Shown here: one piece after another, positions 14,522 to 20,073 of the stretch | Position numbering within the stretch: position 1 is the stretch's first letter | Layout of the letters: every line of letters starts with the position of its first letter | Origin: UBA12545 sp051024685 | Lineage (GTDB): Bacteria; Bacillota; DSM-521; Neomoorellales; Neomoorellaceae | NCBI GenBank assembly: GCA_051024685.1 | Contig: JAZHPA010000052.1 | Span: 1 to 20,073 of the forward strand | Direction: 5' to 3' | DNA: 20,073 nt | Position numbers and translations under genes: made by a program | Notes under the pieces: model-generated | Database searches by the model: none | Seen by the model: the letters and a program-made list of their open reading frames with translations, nothing else | What the model was told of the DNA's origin: nothing

Positions 14522-14953
14522 TCAATCACCTATGGCAAAGATGAGCTCGCCTTCGGCAGCCAGCTCTTCTCCCACCCAGGCCCGTCCCTGGGCTTTGCCT
14601 ATCTTCCCTTTGACTTTAATAACTTCCACTTCCAGCCGCAGAACATCCCCCGGGATGACCTGGCGGCGGAAGCGAACCCTATCCATACCCCCAAACAGGG
14701 CTATTTTACCCCGCCACTCGGGCTGGCTCAGGAGGGCTGCTGCTCCTACCTGGGCCAGGGCTTCCATGATGAGCACCCCGGGCATGACCGGATAACCGGG
14801 GAAGTGCCCGCTAAAATACCATTCGTTGGCGCTGACATTTTTCAGACCCACAGCCCTCCGGCCGGCCTCGATTTCCACCAGCCGGTCCACCAGCAGAAAA
14901 GGATAACGATGGGGTAGAATCTCCTGGATGGCCATAATGTCCAGGGACGGCAT
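14522..14953 (-). CDS. fabZ: 3-hydroxyacyl-[acyl-carrier-protein] dehydratase FabZ
   Basis: FabZ removes water from beta-hydroxyacyl-ACP to give trans-2-enoyl-ACP in fatty acid elongation. The 143-residue hot-dog protein has the N-terminal ILPHRYPFLLVDR motif, catalytic H50 in GHFPGYPVMPGVL and E64 in the following helix (LIMEALAQ). The ATG at 14953 has AGGGGG about ten bases upstream. It is placed away from other fab genes, between murJ and tagO, as part of an envelope cluster. The spacing of 92 bp after murJ leaves room for its own promoter. It overlaps the possible long start of the tagO gene. Confidence 0.96.
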   Translation of the reverse strand: MPSLDIMAIQEILPHRYPFLLVDRLVEIEAGRRAVGLKNVSANEWYFSGHFPGYPVMPGVLIMEALAQVGAAALLSQPEWRGKIALFGGMDRVRFRRQVIPGDVLRLEVEVIKVKGKIGKAQGRAWVGEELAAEGELIFAIGD

Positions 14954-15045
14954 CCTGGCTCAGCCCCCTAAGTACGAGCCGTAAAAACGAGTAATACATT
15001 CTATATTCGCTAACTCCGTCCCACTTCCTGCCGCGCCAAAATTTT

Positions 15046-16620
15046 TTACGCCTGCCTACGGCGCTTAAATAATGTAGCCTTAATCAAGGTCATTTCCTCT
15101 ACCTTTAGAGCCCACGCCAGGACCAAGAAGATTCCGGCCGAGCCTGCGGTGACGACGAGAACCTTGCTCGCCAACTCCCAGGGGCCCTGAAGGGGATTAA
15201 ATATACTTAACCAGTGGCCGCCCGTCCAGGTCGCCAAGCCCATTCCTCCGGCCGCCAATAAGGTGAGCCAAAGATTCCGCAGGAGGAGCGGTGTGTTGAG
15301 CTCCGGCAGGCGCCCCTTCAGAAAATAATAGAGGGTCAGAGCATAAAAAGTAGCCGCCAGGGAGTTGGATAGGGCCAGACCGCCGTGCCCCAGATGACGA
15401 ACCAAAACCGAGCTGAAACCTGCGTTGAGGCCCACCGAGGTAAGGCCGACCAGGGCCGGCGTCCGGACGTCCCCCAGGGCATAAAAAGAACGCATAAGGA
15501 TGGGCTGCACCGCCTGAGCCAGCAAGCCCCATGAGGCATAATAGACAACTTCGGCCGTCATGAGCGTGGCCCCAGAACTGAAGGCCCCCCGCTCGAAAGC
15601 GACGCGTACCAGAGGCTCCCTTAAGATGATTAAACCACTGGCCGCAGGCAACACGGTCAAAGCCACCAGCGACAAACCCCGGTGGGTTAGATGGGCCATA
15701 GCCTTACGCCTTCCCCGCGCCGCCTCCTCTGATAAAGCGGGAAACACTGCGGTGGAAACAGCGGCCACAAACACACCCAGGGGAAGGCTCACCAGGCGGA
15801 TACCTACATCCAGGGCCGTAATGCTGCCGGCCGCCAGGTGCGAGGCGAAAAAACGGTTGGTGGCCAGGTAAAGCTGATTAACCGCCAGGCTGAAAATTAC
15901 AGGCAACAGATAGAGGCTCACCCTTCGTACGACCGGGTGACGGTGGTCCAGCCTCCAAGTATAACGAAATCCCATGCGGTGCAGGTCGGGCAATTGAATG
16001 AGCAAAAAGGCGACAAAGCTTACCACTGTTCCCACTGCGAGGCCCTCGATGCCGTAGTGGGAACCGAAAAACAAAGCCGTTACTATGATAATCAGGTTGC
16101 TCAGGGCCGGCGCCAGGGCGGGCGAGGTAAAGTAATTGCCCGCATTTAGAATGCCGCTTATCATCATACCCGTGCCCATAAAGGGCAGGGAAAGAAACAT
16201 GATCCGGGTTAGCCGGGCCGCCAACCCCTCTACCTCGGGTGGAAAACCCGGAGCCAGCAGGGGTACCAATTGAGGAGCCGTCGCCATACCCAGGAGGGCC
16301 AGGGCAGTTAAGGATAAAGCCGTCCAGCTCCCCAGGGCGCTGGCTACCTGCCAACCCTCTTCCTTTTCCCCCCGCACCAGGTAGGCCGTCAGGGTGGGGA
16401 CCATGACGGTGAGAAAAGCCATGCCGAGGATAGTCTGGAGGAAATAAGGAATCGTGTAGGCCACCATGTAGGCGTCGGTGGCCGGGCCAGCGCCAAATTG
16501 AGCAGCGATAACTGCATCCCGCACAAAACCCAGAACCCGGCTCAGGAGATTCAGCACCAGAACTATACCTGCGGCCCGGGCCAGACGGGCTACAGCTCCT
16601 TCCCTCACCTCACCGTCCAC
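15046..16620 (-). CDS. murJ: Lipid II flippase MurJ (MviN family)
   Basis: MurJ moves the peptidoglycan precursor lipid II to the outer face of the membrane. The 524-residue protein has about 14 hydrophobic helices and the MviN signature near its N-terminus: SRVLGFVRDAVIAAQFGAG followed by TDAYMVAYTIP (about 27-58), including the conserved R34 and the DAY motif. The first codon, GTG at 16620, directly follows the csaB stop. A second GTG at 16608 has AGGTGG eight bases upstream and may be the true start, four residues shorter. Its place beside csaB suggests it could also serve another lipid-linked wall polymer, since MviN-fold proteins belong to the wider MOP exporter group, but peptidoglycan is the default. 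Confidence 0.93.
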   Translation of the reverse strand: MDGEVREGAVARLARAAGIVLVLNLLSRVLGFVRDAVIAAQFGAGPATDAYMVAYTIPYFLQTILGMAFLTVMVPTLTAYLVRGEKEEGWQVASALGSWTALSLTALALLGMATAPQLVPLLAPGFPPEVEGLAARLTRIMFLSLPFMGTGMMISGILNAGNYFTSPALAPALSNLIIIVTALFFGSHYGIEGLAVGTVVSFVAFLLIQLPDLHRMGFRYTWRLDHRHPVVRRVSLYLLPVIFSLAVNQLYLATNRFFASHLAAGSITALDVGIRLVSLPLGVFVAAVSTAVFPALSEEAARGRRKAMAHLTHRGLSLVALTVLPAASGLIILREPLVRVAFERGAFSSGATLMTAEVVYYASWGLLAQAVQPILMRSFYALGDVRTPALVGLTSVGLNAGFSSVLVRHLGHGGLALSNSLAATFYALTLYYFLKGRLPELNTPLLLRNLWLTLLAAGGMGLATWTGGHWLSIFNPLQGPWELASKVLVVTAGSAGIFLVLAWALKVEEMTLIKATLFKRRRQA

Positions 16621-17724
16621 CTATATTTCACCGCCCAGGGCCAGCCTCAGCGCCAGCTCTGCATTACACCGGGCCAGGGGCCGCAGTTCGGCCACCGCCC
16701 GCCGCAGGCTTTCCTTGAGGTAGGGTCCTTCGTAGATGAGCCTTTTCACCTTGCTTCCCAACTGTTCATAGTCCAGCAAAGGAAGATTCAAGCACGGCTG
16801 TTCCACCTGTTGACAAAAGGACTCCACCTTGGGATCATAAGAGAGTCCGAGGAAGGGTACTCCCAACACCGCAGCCAAAATGAGAGCGTGCAGCCGCATT
16901 CCCACCAGTAAATCCAAGCAACTGACGACACCCACCAGCTCCTCCAAGGTCAATCGTTCTTTCACAATCACTGCCGGGCCCTGCATAAGCCGCTGAACCT
17001 GGCGGCAGGCCTCGACATCCCGCGGAAAATGAAGAGGAAGGAATACTACGTCCCACCCTTGGGCAACCAATTCATCGCCCAGACGGGCCAGAGCCTCCAG
17101 GGTTACCCCCATCCTCTCCCACGGACGTACCGATATCCCTGCCAGCGGCCTCCGCCCTTCTTCCAGGCCGAGCTGAATGAGTTTATGGCGCCCGGACTTT
17201 AAGTTAAAAGAACTTGGGTCCAAGCCGAGAACAGGGTCGGCTGTAACCCTGACGGTGGGGCGGTGCACCCCCAGGCTCTGCAAAAAAGCCCGGGATTGAC
17301 CGTCGCGCAGGGTAATGAGCTGAACCTTGTCCAGCACCCTGGCCGTCAGGCGGCGGGACCAGTTGTGCCGTAAGGGTCCCAACCCCTGAGCATAAATCAT
17401 GCGCGGCCGGCGGAAAAAGCGAGCCATTTCCAGGACTCCCAAATAATAAAGGAGGCTTTTAGCCCCTGTCACATCCTGGAAAAGGCTGCCTCCCCCGCTG
17501 ATAAATAAGTTCACCCCACCCAGGGCACGGGCTATCTCCCCCGGCCGCCAGCGGTTGACGGCTTTTACCGGCAGCCATTTCTCCGTAGCAGCGGGATTGG
17601 AGGATAGGACAACGATCTCCACCTCAGGGTGTAGTCCGCGGAGGGCCTGCACCATGCTGTAGAGAATCGCCTCGTCCCCGGCGTTGCCGAAACCGTAATA
17701 GCCGGAAAGCATCACTCGCACCAC
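16621..17724 (-). CDS. csaB: Polysaccharide pyruvyl transferase CsaB
   Basis: CsaB adds pyruvate ketals to a secondary cell-wall polymer, the ligand that S-layer homology (SLH) domains bind. The 367-residue protein has the N-terminal GYYGFGNAGDEAIL glycine-rich motif, SGGGSLFQD at 76-84 and MRLHAL at 276-281, the usual landmarks of this GT-B-like family. The GTG at 17724 has GGGGGGTAAT about nine bases upstream and overlaps the end of the DUF5693 gene by 13 bp, so the two are translationally linked. murJ follows with no gap. This predicts an SLH-anchored S-layer or SLH proteins in the organism, which are not in the window. Confidence 0.95.
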   Translation of the reverse strand: MVRVMLSGYYGFGNAGDEAILYSMVQALRGLHPEVEIVVLSSNPAATEKWLPVKAVNRWRPGEIARALGGVNLFISGGGSLFQDVTGAKSLLYYLGVLEMARFFRRPRMIYAQGLGPLRHNWSRRLTARVLDKVQLITLRDGQSRAFLQSLGVHRPTVRVTADPVLGLDPSSFNLKSGRHKLIQLGLEEGRRPLAGISVRPWERMGVTLEALARLGDELVAQGWDVVFLPLHFPRDVEACRQVQRLMQGPAVIVKERLTLEELVGVVSCLDLLVGMRLHALILAAVLGVPFLGLSYDPKVESFCQQVEQPCLNLPLLDYEQLGSKVKRLIYEGPYLKESLRRAVAELRPLARCNAELALRLALGGEI

Positions 17725-19646
17725 CGATTATTACCCCCCGAACCGTCAGGTAGCTTTGGTGAAAGGGCCTTAAAGCCGTAACCAACTACTACCGTCACCA
17801 TCCCCACCAACAGGCCGAGCCAAAGACCGTTGATAATGCGCAGCAAGGATACTACCAGGGGAGTGTGGATATGGCAGAGGGTATTGACCACCGATATCTG
17901 GCCCATGAGGGCTAAAAGCCATAACGGGAGGAACCGGTGCCGGTACGGGAGCATTAGTGCCCACAGGAAGGCAGGATAGCCCAAAAGAAATTCCTTGGTC
18001 CGGGGCCTTACCCCCAAAGTCCTTTCCAGCACGGACCGCAACTCCCCTTCCAGAGGAAGCAGGCCTATGCTCTCATTACCGCTACGGCTGAGATAAACGA
18101 TAAATACGGCCGCAGCCGCGGCAAGGACCAACAGCATGAGCACCGTAAGGTTCTGCTGCAGCCATCCTTTAACTACCGAAGTGAAATTTCTTTTCTCTTC
18201 CTTATATACCGCCGCCACAGCGAAAATAAAGAGAGGCAGGACAAAAGCCGCCTTCACGCCCGTAAACCGGTCCAACTGGAGCATAAAGCCGGTATCGCTC
18301 AAAAGGCCTGCGATCAGCAACCCGCCCAGGAAAGATAGAAAGGTAGTTCGCAAAATAATCCCTATAGCCGGCACCAGGCCGGGAGACCTCCGGCCGACCA
18401 GGGCCCACCACAGGGACAGGGTGGGAAACACGACCGCGGCTCCCAGGGCCATAACCTTGCGCATAAAAAGACCGTAACCCAGGACTAAAGCCGCCAGCCA
18501 GCCCACGAGGCCCAAAGCACCCAAGAACCAGGCCGGGCGGACAAAACCCAGGTTTTCCAGCAGGAGGATTCCGCCCGCGATTACGCCCAGGCCTCCAAAG
18601 AACCAGAGCAACCGCCAAGACACGAGGGAACAAAAAGGCTGGGCCTGTCCAATAATAAAGCCTTCCCTAGTCAGGGAGTTCTGTAGAGCCTCCAGGTAAC
18701 TCAAATTGTCCTGCAGCCAGTCGGAGGAGTCCGGCCGGAAGAATAAGCGCACAAAGAGAAGGCGAACGTTCCTCTCCGCCGCTGCCAGGGTAAAGCGTTC
18801 CACCCCCTCCGCCGGAGAAATAGTAGACATTGTGTCAGGAGGGATGGCATGGAGGCGGACGGCCTTCTTGTCAAGCAAAAGGACCAGGGGCTTTAATCCC
18901 TGTTGCTCGTTGAATTCGATTAATCCGATGGGGGCTCCCAGTTCCCTCATTTCCTCCGCCAGAAAGGGCAAACGTTCCGGGTAGCCGGGCAATGCTTTGT
19001 CGTTGAAAAGAACAGCCGCCAGGTAAGGCCTAAAGGACTGCAGAGGATCCCATACCTTGCTTAAGGCCGTAGCCGTGGCCTCCGGCCAGCTCCTTAGCTG
19101 TAACACCAGAAAGAACCCCTGGTTGGTAACTTCGGTTAATTTGTCCTGGGGAAATCCCAAGCCCAACTTGGCCAGTTCTTCCTGGGGCATAAAGGGTATG
19201 CCCACAGCGAGAAAATCAGAAGTATGGACAACCTCCGGCGGCACCGGCAGTTTATACTCCAACTGCCATTTGATTTGCTCCAGTACGCCCGGATCCCGGG
19301 TAAAAAAATAAAGGAGCCCCGACCGGAAATGATCCCGGTACTGGGGAAAAAGCCAGGCCGCCTCGTCGCCGCTATAGACGCGCAAGCGTTGGGGACTTAA
19401 ATCGTCCACCGTTTCCTCTTTGAAGAGGACGGCGTTAACCCCTTTGTCCCTCAGGCGGCCCAAAATCTCATTTTCCGGCCTACCCGTCCACCGGGCCAGC
19501 TTGGCCACTTCTTGGTAGTCAACGGCCACCGTAACCGTCCGGTTGGCGGCTTCGAGCCGCACCCGTGCGGCCGCCGGCCATAAAGAAGCACCCGCGCCCA
19601 AAAACACCATTATCCATAACGCCAGAATACGCCACGACCTCTGCAC
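17712..19646 (-). CDS. DUF5693 family membrane protein
   Basis: A large membrane protein whose family is commonly found next to csaB. Its role is unknown, but a link to wall-polymer modification or export is reasonable. Counted from GTG at 19646 (644 residues), it has an N-terminal signal-like helix (about 6-24), an extracellular alpha/beta region to about 340 (with VAVDYQEVAKLARWTG and repeated strand-helix units that recall a TIM-barrel), then nine or ten membrane helices to the C-terminus. The frame stays open to a TTG at 19715, but that codon is the -35 box of the likely promoter and has no SD. The GTG at 19646 is preceded by AAGGG at 11 bases, which is also weak. It is the first gene of the envelope operon. 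Confidence 0.85.
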   Translation of the reverse strand: MQRSWRILALWIMVFLGAGASLWPAAARVRLEAANRTVTVAVDYQEVAKLARWTGRPENEILGRLRDKGVNAVLFKEETVDDLSPQRLRVYSGDEAAWLFPQYRDHFRSGLLYFFTRDPGVLEQIKWQLEYKLPVPPEVVHTSDFLAVGIPFMPQEELAKLGLGFPQDKLTEVTNQGFFLVLQLRSWPEATATALSKVWDPLQSFRPYLAAVLFNDKALPGYPERLPFLAEEMRELGAPIGLIEFNEQQGLKPLVLLLDKKAVRLHAIPPDTMSTISPAEGVERFTLAAAERNVRLLFVRLFFRPDSSDWLQDNLSYLEALQNSLTREGFIIGQAQPFCSLVSWRLLWFFGGLGVIAGGILLLENLGFVRPAWFLGALGLVGWLAALVLGYGLFMRKVMALGAAVVFPTLSLWWALVGRRSPGLVPAIGIILRTTFLSFLGGLLIAGLLSDTGFMLQLDRFTGVKAAFVLPLFIFAVAAVYKEEKRNFTSVVKGWLQQNLTVLMLLVLAAAAAVFIVYLSRSGNESIGLLPLEGELRSVLERTLGVRPRTKEFLLGYPAFLWALMLPYRHRFLPLWLLALMGQISVVNTLCHIHTPLVVSLLRIINGLWLGLLVGMVTVVVGYGFKALSPKLPDGSGGNNRWCE

Positions 19647-19686
19647 GGCCCCAATAGCCCTTCTCTCTAACTTTAATTCCCCCTTG

Positions 19687-19715
19687 ATTATAGGCCCCCC
19701 CTCGATAGGCGTCAA
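19687..19715 (-). promoter_or_regulatory. Strong sigma-A promoter of the DUF5693-csaB-murJ operon
   Basis: Minus strand: TTGACG (19715-19710), an exact 17-bp spacer and a perfect TATAAT (19692-19687). The expected start is near 19680. It sits inside the 5' extension of the DUF5693 reading frame, which argues that translation starts farther down. Confidence 0.8.
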
Positions 19716-19770
19716 TCTTTTTTGTCCGCGACCATCCCGGAAGCAACTAGTATATCGCGCCTTTTGATCT

Positions 19771-19995
19771 CAGGCCTGCTTGGGAAAACTCTCGCGGGCC
19801 AAACTATCACTCGGCCCCCAAAGCTGCAGGCGGGGTTCCCGGCCTAATCGGCATCCTTGCCGATAGGCCGGTCTCGGACCTCCTGTCCTCGACGCCGCCT
19901 TCGCCTTTGGCCTCGTTAAGTTTGGCTACCGCTCGAGTTTAATCGCTCGCTTCCAAGCCTAAGCAGGCCGTGTCAGCAGAAAGTAAAGATAACTC
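19771..19995 (+). repeat. Dispersed hairpin-rich repeat, copy C (full)
   Basis: A full copy, in the same orientation as A. It is bounded by CAGGCCTGCTT (19771-19781) and the imperfect partner AAGCAGGCC (19961-19969), with a tail to GATAACTC ending at 19995. The central stem pairs CCGGCCTAATCGGC (19839-19852, one bulged A) with GCCGATAGGCCGG (19859-19871). Compared with copy B one pair has changed from C-G to T-A with both sides altered, so pairing is kept. Copy C lacks a stretch of about 13 bp found near the left end of B. The rest of 19716-20040 shows no gene. Confidence 0.85.
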
Positions 19996-20040
19996 GGAAG
20001 GAGCCATTTGCGCTGACGCGGAAATAAGAAAGGTGAAGGT

Positions 20041-20073
20041 ATGAAGGGATTGGGGAAAAAATTTTACCCCGGG
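20041..20073 (+). CDS. Possible start of a plus-strand gene, cut by the window edge
   Basis: An ATG at 20041 follows AAAGGTG with five bases between, a good RBS. The frame stays open to the edge (MKGLGKKFYPG). Only eleven codons are visible, so neither function nor reality can be judged. If real it is divergent from the DUF5693 operon, with repeat copy C lying between the two. Confidence 0.35.
   Translation, partial: MKGLGKKFYPG

Overview
The window looks like chromosomal DNA of a GC-rich, spore-former-type Firmicute close to Moorella or Thermanaeromonas. This is an inference from protein style, the gene order comFA-comFC-csp-hpf-secA-prfB, the csaB/DUF5693 pair and near-canonical AGGAGG ribosome binding sites. 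Nearly everything is read on the minus strand. The exceptions are one small zinc-ribbon gene at 10893-11057 and perhaps a gene that starts at the right edge.

In the direction of transcription (right to left), the first block (19715-13400) is cell-envelope: a sigma-A promoter, a DUF5693 membrane protein, csaB (pyruvyl transferase for wall polysaccharide), murJ (lipid II flippase), fabZ, a TagO/WecA-type GlcNAc-1-P transferase, and a strong intrinsic terminator. The second block (13341-11047) holds a tiny one-helix membrane protein not in obvious ORF calls, a YetF/DUF421 membrane protein and a phosphoglucomutase/phosphomannomutase. The third block (10767-6654) holds a small membrane-anchored GT2-like protein, a membrane GGDEF diguanylate cyclase, and the competence genes comFA and comFC.

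Between comFC and the next gene lies a gene-free stretch of about 640 bp. Its left part is a dispersed, hairpin-rich repeat. Its right part (about 6395-6600) folds into a multi-stem RNA-like structure. The position, between comFC and hpf/raiA, fits the known raiA-motif noncoding RNA, although I cannot test membership here. Then follow csp (own promoter and terminator), hpf (own terminator), an unrecognised 239-aa protein, secA (own promoter and a leader with two mutually exclusive hairpins) and prfB, which needs a +1 programmed frameshift and ends at a terminator.

The repeat has three copies here: 1-72 (cut by the edge), 6032-6273 and 19771-19995. Its central 13-bp hairpin shows a compensatory base change between the two full copies, so structure seems to be conserved. 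I judge the repeat, the comFC-csp intergenic RNA, the secA leader and the two small ORFs to be the most worthwhile observations. I see no tRNA, rRNA, CRISPR, insertion sequence or phage gene.
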